DNA of 64,000 bases from Vallitalea maricola. GTDB taxonomy: Bacteria; Bacillota; Clostridia; Lachnospirales; Vallitaleaceae. Shown here piece after piece: positions 8,972-17,092 of the stretch. Location of the stretch: positions 1 to 64,000 of the forward strand of contig NZ_BTPU01000039.1 in NCBI RefSeq assembly GCF_036985595.1. The letters are read 5' to 3'. Every line of letters begins with the position of its first letter. Position 1 is the first letter of the stretch. A program made the position numbers and the translations under genes. Under the pieces are notes generated by a model that worked only from the letters and a program-made list of their open reading frames with translations, did no database searches and was not told the origin of the DNA.

Positions 8972-10564
8972 TCATTTAGAAATATATAAATCTTTTATTC
9001 CTTTATAATTATTATAAATTGAAGGCTTTAAATTGCCTTTAACTCTATCCTTAGAAATGATTGCAGATGTTCTGAAAAACAAGCTGAAGTATGGTAACTC
9101 GTCTGCAAATAAATTTTTAAATTCATTAGTAGAATTTAATATATCACTATCACTAATACTGCCAAAAATAGTTTCTAATACTCTATCCATATCTGGGTTA
9201 TTATAAGAAATAAAATTATTACCGCCTACAATTTGAGATGAATGGAACGCAAAAGTAAAATCAGGTACTACTGATAATTTCCATTCTCCTAATAAAAGGT
9301 CAAAGTCTTTGTTAACTATTTTTTGGTTATATGTTCCATTATCAACCAAATCAATATTTATAATAAAACCAACATTCTCTAAAGATTCTTTAATCTTATT
9401 TGCAATTCTTAGTCTAAGAGGATTCTCGCTATTGACTAATAACCTTAAACTAGGTTTCTGTTCTTCTCCATTAGTATCAGCAAAACCAGCTGCAGCAATT
9501 AATTCTTTTGATTTATCAGTATCTTTCTCATAAGTAACAGAATCACTTTCATTCAGCCATGATTTTGGATGTATTGGATATTCAGTTATATATGCATGAT
9601 CTAAGAATTCATTTTTAATGATGTCTTTCCTATCAATTGCATAAGCTATAGATTTCCTGATATTTTTATCGTTTAATAATGTATTATTAAAATTAAATCC
9701 TAAAAATGTATAATAATATGTTGGATACTCTGTCAAAGAAACTCCTTCAGTCTCTGCGTACTCTTGCCAATCAAATTTTGTTGGATTTATTATATCAACA
9801 ATGTTTTGGTTAAAAGCATCTGAATCATTATTTTTATCCCTGGTTATTATACCTTTTATTTTTTCTACATATACTTCACCATTGTACCAATTTTTATTGG
9901 CTGTAAGATTAAGTTCTTTCATTGTAGTAAAGTCAGCAAATGCATAAGCTCCTGTCCCAATTGGTTTCATGCTATTATCTTCGTTTGATTTATAATGATG
10001 TTTAGGTATTATAGGAAAATTCATAGTATATAAAGAAAATGCAAATGGCTGGTCAAAATAAATTTTAAAAGTATATTGATCCACAGCAGAAGCTCTTTTA
10101 TAGTTTTTAACATTATCTTTATATATTGAATCGTCAGGTGCAGCTTTTAGAGTTTCTATTGTGTAGATAACATCATCAGAATGCAATTCTTCTCCATCAT
10201 GAAATAATATATTCTTTTTTAAAGTAATAGTAATTGTAGTTCCAGAATCTGATAATTGATATGAATCCACAAGATTAGGAACTGGCTTTTCTTTATCATC
10301 TAATTCAAACAAAGAATCAAATACTAACTTCAATACCTGATCTACAGTTCTATCAGTATTAAGTAATGGATTCAGCGTAGATGGATCCCTCATTAACAAT
10401 TTTAATTCTCCACCAAATTCTGGAGTAGCTTCAGTCACTTTCTCTTTTTCGTCTTGTTGATTTACTTGCGTATTTTCTATAGTATCTTTATCTGTTGTTT
10501 TAGTACACCCGCTTAATAGGGCAAAACATAATATCAATAGCATAATTAAAGATAATTTTTTCAT
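8972..10564 (-). CDS. ABC transporter substrate-binding lipoprotein, family 5 (peptide/nickel type)
   Basis: A 530-residue extracytoplasmic solute-binding protein of the DppA/OppA family 5. It has a lipoprotein signal peptide with lipobox LLSGC (Cys20), an acidic linker, then the family core: DPSTLNPLLNTDRT, the transport-protein signature around VFDSLFELDDKEKPVPNL, LKKNILFHDGEELHSDDV and later IRKSIAYAIDRKDII. It should bind oligopeptides outside the membrane. No permease or ATPase genes accompany it, so it is an orphan receptor sharing a transporter encoded elsewhere. It follows coaE by 17 bases. Confidence 0.88.
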   Translation of the reverse strand: MKKLSLIMLLILCFALLSGCTKTTDKDTIENTQVNQQDEKEKVTEATPEFGGELKLLMRDPSTLNPLLNTDRTVDQVLKLVFDSLFELDDKEKPVPNLVDSYQLSDSGTTITITLKKNILFHDGEELHSDDVIYTIETLKAAPDDSIYKDNVKNYKRASAVDQYTFKIYFDQPFAFSLYTMNFPIIPKHHYKSNEDNSMKPIGTGAYAFADFTTMKELNLTANKNWYNGEVYVEKIKGIITRDKNNDSDAFNQNIVDIINPTKFDWQEYAETEGVSLTEYPTYYYTFLGFNFNNTLLNDKNIRKSIAYAIDRKDIIKNEFLDHAYITEYPIHPKSWLNESDSVTYEKDTDKSKELIAAAGFADTNGEEQKPSLRLLVNSENPLRLRIANKIKESLENVGFIINIDLVDNGTYNQKIVNKDFDLLLGEWKLSVVPDFTFAFHSSQIVGGNNFISYNNPDMDRVLETIFGSISDSDILNSTNEFKNLFADELPYFSLFFRTSAIISKDRVKGNLKPSIYNNYKGIKDLYISK

Positions 10565-10581
10565 TATTATTCCTCCTGTGA

Positions 10582-11169
10582 CTAGTCTAAATATTTTTTC
10601 ATCTGATCATAAGTAATATCTAATGTATTACTATTATCAATTATCACACCAGCATATTTCCTGAATTCTTCATCTGATAATTGTTTGCTAATTATATTCA
10701 TAGCTGATTCAGTAGAAATGTTTCTATATTTCAACAACCTATCAATACGAACATCTATATCACAATAGATATACCAATATTCATCTATCAAGGAATATAT
10801 TTCACCTTCGCCTAAGGCAGTTATTTCTAAAACAATATAAGAATATTTATTTTCATTTTTCAATTTGTTAATAATATTCGTTATATCCTCATTTATATAT
10901 GGATGAGTTATATCTGTTAATTGCTGTAATTCCTTTTCATCAGCAAAAACTAACTTTCCTAGCTTACTTCTATTAATATTGCCATTATCATCCAAAATAT
11001 GCTTTCCAAAATGATTTACAATCTTTTTATATGCTTTGCTATCTTTACTAATAACATTATGTGCAATCTCATCAGCATCAATAATATATGCGTTAAATCT
11101 ACTTTTAAATAGATTAGATACTTCTGATTTGCCACTTCCACAACCGCCGATTACTCCAATAATTTTCAT
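10582..11169 (-). CDS. coaE: Dephospho-CoA kinase
   Basis: A 195-residue P-loop kinase catalysing the last step of coenzyme A synthesis, phosphorylation of dephospho-CoA at the ribose 3' hydroxyl. The Walker A motif is GVIGGCGSGKSEVSNLF near the N-terminus, followed by the family's YIIDADEIAH segment and the lid RLLKYRNIS. Length matches CoaE. It sits 93 bases below polA on the same strand; polA-coaE neighbourhood is common in Clostridia. Confidence 0.93.
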   Translation of the reverse strand: MKIIGVIGGCGSGKSEVSNLFKSRFNAYIIDADEIAHNVISKDSKAYKKIVNHFGKHILDDNGNINRSKLGKLVFADEKELQQLTDITHPYINEDITNIINKLKNENKYSYIVLEITALGEGEIYSLIDEYWYIYCDIDVRIDRLLKYRNISTESAMNIISKQLSDEEFRKYAGVIIDNSNTLDITYDQMKKYLD

Positions 11170-11262
11170 TCAATCAACTCCAAGATTATACAAATTTTAA
11201 TTCATGTAATCTTACTACATATTAGAAATTTTTGCAAATTGATACATAATTAGTGGAAATCT

Positions 11263-13932
11263 TTATTTCGTATCATACCAAGTCATTCCCATATTCACAT
11301 CGACTTCTAATTTTACACTTATATCAACTGCATTTTCCATTTCTTCTACTAAATATTTTTTCACTAATTCAACCTCATCCCTATGAGCTTCTATTAATAA
11401 TTCATCGTGTATTTGAAGAATTAATCTTGAACGAAGGTTTTCTGATTTCAGCTTATTGCTAATATTAATCATAGCAATTTTAATAACATCAGCAGCACTA
11501 CCTTGTATAGGTGTATTCATAGCAATTCTCTCACCAAAGGCACGTTGCATAAAATTATTGGAGTTAAGTTCTGGAATTGGTCTTCTCCTATTAAGCATTG
11601 TTAGGGAATACCCTCTATTCTTAGCAAACCTTATACAATTATCAAGGTATATCTTTACACTTGGATACTTTTTAAAATATTTATCTATATATTCTTGCGC
11701 TTCTTTTCTTGTAATATGAAGGTCCTGACTTAAACTAAATGCTCCTATCCCATATACAATTCCAAAGTTAACAGCTTTTGCATTACTTCTTTGCAAGCTG
11801 GTTACTTCTTCAAAAGGAATATGAAAAACTTGTGATGCTGTTAATCTATGAATATCTTGATGATTGTTATAAGCTTCAATTAACGTTTCATCTTCTGATA
11901 AATGTGCTAATAAACGTAATTCTATCTGAGAATAATCCGCATCAATAAAAACGTAATCCTCTCTTGGCACAAATACTTTTCTTATCTCTCTGCCAATATC
12001 CATTCTTATTGGTATGTTTTGAAGATTAGGTTCTATAGAACTGATTCTGCCTGTTGATGTAATAGTTTGTTTGAAAGTAGAATGAATTCTTGAATCATCT
12101 TTGCCTATATAATCAAACAATCCATCTGCATAAGTAGATTTCAATTTAGTAAGTTGTCTATATTCACTAATCTTATTAATTATTGGATGTTCACTTTTTA
12201 ATTTATCCAATACCTCTGCAGCAGTAGAATAACCTGTCTTGGTTTTTTTGATAATAGGTAATTCCAATTTTTCAAATAAAATAACACCAAGTTGTTTAGG
12301 GGATTTAATATTAAATTCTTCTCCAGCCAATTCATAGATTTCGCTTTCAAGTAAATCTATAATTTTGCCCAACTTGTCCGAGTATTCATGTAACAATACA
12401 GAGTCCACTTTGATACCATAAAATTCCATATCAAACAAGACATAAATTAATGGCATTTCAATATCATAAAACAATTGATGCATGTTCAGCTCATCAATCA
12501 TGTTATCTATCTTTTCATAACTATGATAGATAATCGCTGCTAATGAAGAACAATAATTAGCGAACTCTTCCTCAGGTAGCTCTAGATATGAAATCTTATT
12601 TCTACCTTTTCCTAATAGCTCTTCTTCTGATTTAATAATAATCTGCAGGTATTCTTTAGCAATATCATCTATATCGTAAGTATCTTTTGTTGGATTGATA
12701 GTATAAGCTCCAACAAATGTATCAAAACATATATTTTCACATTTTATATTATACTCACTAAATATGTGAAGATCATCCTTCAATCCATGAGTAATCTTTT
12801 TAATATTTTTATCTTCAAAAATACTTTGTATGATTTCAAGGACATATGAACTATGGAGTTCATCACTACATTTAATAAAATATGATTCTTGTTCATTATA
12901 AGTAATACTAATACCGATAACTTTATGATTTTCAGTCACAATATAATATGCTAATGTTTTTTCATTAGATATCTTAACAATGAACTTGTCTAATTCATCT
13001 TTCGTGGATATTGAATGATGAATTACTGATAATGAATTGTTCTCATCAATATTTCCTATAGAAGAACCAAATTTTTCCAATAAACGTTTGAATTCCAGCT
13101 TTTTGAATATGTTGTATGTTTCTTCGTTAAATATATTATCTATTCTCAGACTATCTTTTTCAAAATCTATATCACAATCTACACAGATAGTAGCTAAACC
13201 CTTACTTAAAATTGCAAGTTCATAATTCTCTTTTAAATTTTTGGATGCTCTAGGTGGCTTCAATTCATCAATATGATTATAAGCTTCTTCTATTGAATGA
13301 TAATTAGTAATAATCTTGATTGCTGTTTTTTCACCGATTCCAGGAACCCCTGGAATATTATCCGATGAATCCCCCATTAGCCCTTTCAAATCAATAAATT
13401 CTGTAGGCGTAACTCCATAAAGAGCAATAACATCTTCATCAAAATAGTTTTCAGTTGTAGTAGTCTTATTTTTAGTCTTTGGAATACTAATTTTAACTTT
13501 TTTAGTTGCCAACTGTAATAAATCCCTATCTCCAGATAATACAGTTGTTTCAAAACCTGATTTCTCACTCTTATGTGCTAATGTTCCAAGTACATCATCA
13601 GCTTCATAGCCTTCAACCTCATAAATATTAATATTCATGGCTCTTAATACATCTTTAATTATTGGCATTTGCATTCCTAACTCATCTGGCATACCTTTTC
13701 TATTGCCCTTATACTCTTTATATTTTTCATGTCGGAATGTAGGTGCTTTAAGATCAAATGCAACGCCGATATGTGTTGCATTTTCATCTTTGATTACTTT
13801 TAATAGTATATTTACAAAACCTAAGACAGCATTAGTATAAATACCTTCTGAATTAGATAACAAAGGTAATCCATAATAAGCTCTATTCATAATACTATTT
13901 CCATCAACTAATAGTACTTTATCTTTACTCAT
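11263..13932 (-). CDS. polA: DNA polymerase I
   Basis: An 889-residue DNA polymerase I for Okazaki-fragment processing and repair. The N-terminal 5'-3' exonuclease (residues 1-290) shows LLVDGNSIMNRAYYG, YEADDVLGTLA, LSGDRDLLQL and the LMGDSSDNIPGVPGIGEKTA helix-hairpin-helix. The middle domain has lost the acidic residues of a working 3'-5' exonuclease (LAYYIVTENHKVIG where an FDTET-like motif is expected). The polymerase domain is intact: DADYSQIELRLLAHL, RSNAKAVNFGIVYG and LQIHDELLIEA. It leads an operon with coaE and a solute-binding lipoprotein. Confidence 0.96.
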   Translation of the reverse strand: MSKDKVLLVDGNSIMNRAYYGLPLLSNSEGIYTNAVLGFVNILLKVIKDENATHIGVAFDLKAPTFRHEKYKEYKGNRKGMPDELGMQMPIIKDVLRAMNINIYEVEGYEADDVLGTLAHKSEKSGFETTVLSGDRDLLQLATKKVKISIPKTKNKTTTTENYFDEDVIALYGVTPTEFIDLKGLMGDSSDNIPGVPGIGEKTAIKIITNYHSIEEAYNHIDELKPPRASKNLKENYELAILSKGLATICVDCDIDFEKDSLRIDNIFNEETYNIFKKLEFKRLLEKFGSSIGNIDENNSLSVIHHSISTKDELDKFIVKISNEKTLAYYIVTENHKVIGISITYNEQESYFIKCSDELHSSYVLEIIQSIFEDKNIKKITHGLKDDLHIFSEYNIKCENICFDTFVGAYTINPTKDTYDIDDIAKEYLQIIIKSEEELLGKGRNKISYLELPEEEFANYCSSLAAIIYHSYEKIDNMIDELNMHQLFYDIEMPLIYVLFDMEFYGIKVDSVLLHEYSDKLGKIIDLLESEIYELAGEEFNIKSPKQLGVILFEKLELPIIKKTKTGYSTAAEVLDKLKSEHPIINKISEYRQLTKLKSTYADGLFDYIGKDDSRIHSTFKQTITSTGRISSIEPNLQNIPIRMDIGREIRKVFVPREDYVFIDADYSQIELRLLAHLSEDETLIEAYNNHQDIHRLTASQVFHIPFEEVTSLQRSNAKAVNFGIVYGIGAFSLSQDLHITRKEAQEYIDKYFKKYPSVKIYLDNCIRFAKNRGYSLTMLNRRRPIPELNSNNFMQRAFGERIAMNTPIQGSAADVIKIAMINISNKLKSENLRSRLILQIHDELLIEAHRDEVELVKKYLVEEMENAVDISVKLEVDVNMGMTWYDTK

Positions 13933-14028
13933 AATCTATTCATCCTTACTTTTATTTGGTATCCATTAAGATACATTAGTTAAATTTTAACTTATCTAGG
14001 TAAAAATTCTAGAATAATACTATAAGTT

Positions 14029-14057
14029 ATTATAACAAATGAATAACCAATTAACAA
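14029..14057 (-). promoter_or_regulatory. Sigma-A promoter for polA operon
   Basis: On the minus strand TTGTTA (14052-14057) and TATAAT (14029-14034) are separated by 17 bases, about 100 bases upstream of the polA start. It abuts the terminator hairpin of the upstream anti-sigma gene. Confidence 0.6.
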
Positions 14058-14067
14058 TGAATATGAA

Positions 14068-14100
14068 TTAAAAAAGCAAAGAATAATTATCCTTTGCTTG
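14068..14100 (-). terminator. Rho-independent terminator of the ECF sigma operon
   Basis: AAGCAAAG/CTTTGCTT (14074-14081 with 14092-14099), followed on the minus strand by TTTTTTAATTC, just below the stop of the anti-sigma gene. Confidence 0.85.
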
Positions 14101-14105
14101 TTTTA

Positions 14106-15116
14106 TTATCTATTTAATTTATTTTTTTCGATTTTTATATAAATCAATGGAATAATCAGTATGATGGTAATACCTATTATAATTATCCACCCTATATTCC
14201 GCTCATCGTTACTTTTATTAGATGGAGGTTCAGATTCTGTAGTAGTATCTACTTGACTATCAAAAGTCAAAGTTGGATTATTATTTCCTTTTGATTCGCT
14301 AAACTCAGCATCAATTTGTTCGCCTTTATCTAATTGCTTATTATCTTTATCCATATTATTAGATTCGTCATCTATTAAACCTGTATTATCATCTTTAGTC
14401 ATACCCTGTATACCATTATCTGGCTCAATGTTTTCCTTGTATAGAGCAGGGTTCTCTGACTTTTCTTCAGACCCATAAGCACCTTCGGATATACTATCTC
14501 CATTTTCAGCAGCCTGAAATTCAAATGTACCTAAATCATCTTCAGTTGTAGCTATTTCCTCTGATTTGATTTCATTCTTAGGAACAGGATCATTCTTGAA
14601 AGATTTGCTTCTAATCTCTGCTTTAGGAGCCCCTTCTTTATCATTATAATCTGAAGTAGCTATTTGTTTAACAGGTGCTGCTTCTTTTGTTGCTTCATCT
14701 TTTATATCTTTATCCATACTATCTTCTTTACTTGACTCATATTGTAATTCATCATCAGTAATTCTATTAATATTGGTTATGCCGACAAACCCGAATACTA
14801 ATACAATAACAAAAACAGCTGCTACCGCAGTATAATATTTTCTAAATCTATTAAGACTATTTATTCTGTTTTCAGTTTGTCTTTCAGTTAAATTTGTGCT
14901 ATCTATTTTAACCATTAGATTTTTATGAAAATCTGTTGGTAACTCTTTCTCTTCATTTATATCGTTAACATTATTAATCATTGTTTGCAGAAAATCAAGT
15001 TCTTCTTTGCACTGTTCACAACTTGCGATATGTTCTTCAAATAATTTTCTTTCTTCTTTAGATAATTGGTCATCAATGTATAACGACATCATTTCTTGAA
15101 CTTTACTACAATCCAT
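14106..15116 (-). CDS. Zinc-finger anti-sigma factor with two membrane spans
   Basis: A 336-residue protein that probably holds the adjacent ECF sigma factor inactive. The N-terminus is a zf-HC2 (ZAS) domain: Cys3 and the HIASCEQC cluster near residue 30. A hydrophobic span follows at about residues 92-115 (VAAVFVIVLVFGFVGI). The region between there and a second span near the C-terminus (WIIIIGITIILIIPLIYI) is acidic, low-complexity and rich in Asp, Glu, Lys and Asn, so it probably forms a loop outside the membrane. It is longer than a typical RsiW. It starts 23 bases after the sigma stop. Confidence 0.82.
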   Translation of the reverse strand: MDCSKVQEMMSLYIDDQLSKEERKLFEEHIASCEQCKEELDFLQTMINNVNDINEEKELPTDFHKNLMVKIDSTNLTERQTENRINSLNRFRKYYTAVAAVFVIVLVFGFVGITNINRITDDELQYESSKEDSMDKDIKDEATKEAAPVKQIATSDYNDKEGAPKAEIRSKSFKNDPVPKNEIKSEEIATTEDDLGTFEFQAAENGDSISEGAYGSEEKSENPALYKENIEPDNGIQGMTKDDNTGLIDDESNNMDKDNKQLDKGEQIDAEFSESKGNNNPTLTFDSQVDTTTESEPPSNKSNDERNIGWIIIIGITIILIIPLIYIKIEKNKLNR

Positions 15117-15139
15117 TTTTTAGCCCTCCTTTCACTTAA

Positions 15140-15739
15140 TTAGACGTAAACATTTTTATTTTGTTCCTTTTTTTCTATAATTATTTTTTTTAGACTCAAC
15201 CTTGCTCTGGATATACGTGATTTTACTGTTCCTATAGATATATCTAATATATCCGCAATATCATCGTAGGAATATCCTTTTATGTCTCTTAGTATAATAA
15301 TCATTTTATGTTCCTCTTTTAATTCATTAATAGATTCCCTAATAAACAAGATATTTTCATTTCTAATTGCTTTCTCTTCTGGGGTCAATCCTTTATCAAT
15401 AAATTGTTTATGTATCACTCCATCTTGTTGTTCCATAGATTCATCCATAGATTCAACCTTATTATTTTTTTTCTTTTTTCTATATTCATCAATACAAGTA
15501 TTAACAGTAATTCTATGTATCCAAGTAGAAAAAGAGGATTTGAAATTAAACTTATCCAATGATTTATAAACTTTTATAAAAACTTCTTGTGCCATATCAT
15601 TTGCATCATGTTCATTACCAAACATTTGGAAAGCAATATTATAGACTCTTTTCTCATAATTTATGATTAATTTTTCAAATGCATCTTTATCTCCTTTTTT
15701 TGCCTTTTTAATAATGGTTTTTTCCATATCATGTAGCAT
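15140..15739 (-). CDS. ECF RNA polymerase sigma factor (SigW-like)
   Basis: A sigma-70 family extracytoplasmic-function sigma factor of about 199 residues. Region 2 shows FEKLIINYEKRVYNIAFQMF and DANDMAQEVFIKVYKSLDKF with FSTWIHRITVNTCIDEYRKK. Region 4 shows IILRDIKGYSYDDIADILDI and IGTVKSRISRARLSLKK. An in-frame ATG 39 bases further upstream (15778) lacks a ribosome site, whereas AGGAGG lies about 11 bases before the ATG at 15739, so I chose the latter. It is co-transcribed with its anti-sigma factor and preceded by repeated TGTAACA elements that may be its own promoter. Confidence 0.9.
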   Translation of the reverse strand: MLHDMEKTIIKKAKKGDKDAFEKLIINYEKRVYNIAFQMFGNEHDANDMAQEVFIKVYKSLDKFNFKSSFSTWIHRITVNTCIDEYRKKKKNNKVESMDESMEQQDGVIHKQFIDKGLTPEEKAIRNENILFIRESINELKEEHKMIIILRDIKGYSYDDIADILDISIGTVKSRISRARLSLKKIIIEKKEQNKNVYV

Positions 15740-15804
15740 TTTAAGGCTGTACCTCCTCTCATTAAAACCTTTTTTCATTTGTAATTTATTCTAATGCAAT
15801 CATA

Positions 15805-15868
15805 TTGTAACATGTTTTATTGTTCCAATGATTAATATAAAATATTATTGTTACACATATTGTAACAA
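15805..15868 (-). promoter_or_regulatory. Repeated TGTAACA elements upstream of the ECF sigma gene
   Basis: A perfect 8-base inverted repeat TTGTTACA/TGTAACAA (15848-15855 with 15861-15868, five-base spacer) and a third copy TTGTAACA (15805-15812) lie upstream of the sigma factor start. TGTAAC resembles ECF-type -35 elements, so these may be an autoregulated promoter or an operator. I see no clear matching -10, so the role is inferred. Confidence 0.4.
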
Positions 15869-15952
15869 AAATCTTAAATATGTAAAGTTATTTTTTTCTA
15901 GGCGGTTAATATTAACAGAATTTTTAAACTTGTAATTTTTTCAAAAAACATG

Positions 15953-15981
15953 TTGATTTTTTTTTAGGTATGTGGTAATAT
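15953..15981 (+). promoter_or_regulatory. Promoter of tRNA-Leu
   Basis: TTGATT (15953-15958) and TAATAT (15976-15981) with a 17-base spacer, ending 21 bases before the tRNA 5' end. Confidence 0.55.
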
Positions 15982-16002
15982 TTATAAACGTCAAGTGAAC
16001 AA

Positions 16003-16086
16003 GCGGATGTGGCGGAATTGGCAGACGCAGTAGACTCAAAATCTACCGGTGGTGACATCGTAAGGGTTCGAGTCCCTTCATCCGCA
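16003..16086 (+). tRNA. tRNA-Leu (anticodon CAA)
   Basis: An 84-base tRNA with a long variable arm, typical of class II leucine tRNAs. The acceptor stem is GCGGATG paired with CATCCGC (16003-16009 with 16079-16085), discriminator A at 16086. The anticodon stem GTAGA/TCTAC encloses the loop CTCAAAA, giving anticodon CAA for UUG codons. The T-arm reads GGGTTCGAGTCCC. CCA is not encoded. It stands alone, with its own promoter and terminator. Confidence 0.97.
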
Positions 16087-16091
16087 TTTAT

Positions 16092-16134
16092 AAAAAACGT
16101 CGATTTATGATTATTCATTAATAGGCGTTTTTTT
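16092..16134 (+). terminator. Terminator of tRNA-Leu
   Basis: AAAAAACGTC pairs with GGCGTTTTTT (16092-16101 with 16124-16133, one G-T pair), directly downstream of the tRNA and ending in a T-run. Confidence 0.65.
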
Positions 16135-16211
16135 GTCTATACTAATATTATAACAGAAACCTTACTGATCTATCAAAGACATAAAATATTTTTATTATGA
16201 GGAGATTAATT

Positions 16212-17042
16212 TTGAAACCAATAATTAAAAAAACAGTAATATGTCTTATAATCATTTTATTTATAATTAGTCCTTTTTTTCAATACATCAAAAGTATATC
16301 AGTCATGAAAATCTATAGCTATATTTGTAAAAAAGATAGCTTTATCAAAGAATTGAACATAGATATAAATATGCCAGGTGGTCTAGCTACTAGTGAAAAA
16401 GACTGGTATCCTTTTGTTATGACATTCAATGATAATGAAGGTTTTTCATCTTTTATGGATAGAAAAATGAATTTTACTGTATTATATAACTTTGGTGCTT
16501 TTGAATATCTAAATGGAGCCTCAATGATATATAATCCTGATTCCAATTATTATGGTGCTTTTTATGGAGCTTATTTTGTACAAGAAACAGATACCGAAAA
16601 TCATAAATTTGGATTTCATAATAATGGAGAGATTGATATAGAAGAAGCCATGCTTCCAGGTACTTATGATATTAATGAACTAGTACTGGGAGGATTTGGA
16701 TTGCATAATCCTATTTCTGATTATAAGATAGATAGTATTAACGAAGTAGATACTTATATTGGTTATAATGATTGGTCTGTTATTGATGCTACAGTAATGA
16801 CTCATGGACATAATCATAGATATAAGGAAAATTACCAAGCTTATATCCAATACGGAAAACCACCATCAAAATATAATGGTAAGCAGGATTTTCCAGTTAC
16901 TAAGTTCAAAAGCAGAATCTATATGAAATATCTCTCTGAAAAGAAATGTACAGTTTTTCTATATGCTATTGCTCCTAATATTAAGACTATAGAAAACTGT
17001 GATAAGAACTTTTTACAAAAAAGTGTTCTTACGATTAAATAA
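16212..17042 (+). CDS. Unknown membrane-anchored or secreted protein
   Basis: About 276 residues. I do not recognise the family. The N-terminus is a basic stretch followed by a hydrophobic segment (VICLIIILFIISPFF), so it is an uncleaved anchor or signal peptide with the rest outside. The body is rich in Tyr, Asn, Gly and Asp and contains NMPGGLATSEKDWYPFVM, MDRKMNFTVLYNFGAFEYL and MTHGHNHRYKENYQAYIQYG. An ATG lies 15 bases upstream, but the AGGAG overlaps it and is correctly spaced (7 bases) for the in-frame TTG at 16212, so I take that start. It stands alone between tRNA-Leu and a convergent lipoprotein gene. Confidence 0.65.
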   Translation: MKPIIKKTVICLIIILFIISPFFQYIKSISVMKIYSYICKKDSFIKELNIDINMPGGLATSEKDWYPFVMTFNDNEGFSSFMDRKMNFTVLYNFGAFEYLNGASMIYNPDSNYYGAFYGAYFVQETDTENHKFGFHNNGEIDIEEAMLPGTYDINELVLGGFGLHNPISDYKIDSINEVDTYIGYNDWSVIDATVMTHGHNHRYKENYQAYIQYGKPPSKYNGKQDFPVTKFKSRIYMKYLSEKKCTVFLYAIAPNIKTIENCDKNFLQKSVLTIK

Positions 17043-17085
17043 AAGGTGCTAAGAGCTTATTTAATAGCCTAGCACCTTATTTTTA
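17043..17085. terminator. Bidirectional terminator
   Basis: AAGGTGCTA pairs with TAGCACCTT (17043-17051 with 17070-17078), followed by ATTTTTAATTTTT, between two convergent genes. Confidence 0.85.
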
Positions 17086-17092
17086 ATTTTTC

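Noticed and set aside
15924..16118. A 64-codon minus-strand reading frame over tRNA-Leu
   Set aside because: It is the antisense translation of the tRNA (DEGTRTLTMSPPVDFEST pattern, a well-known false protein).
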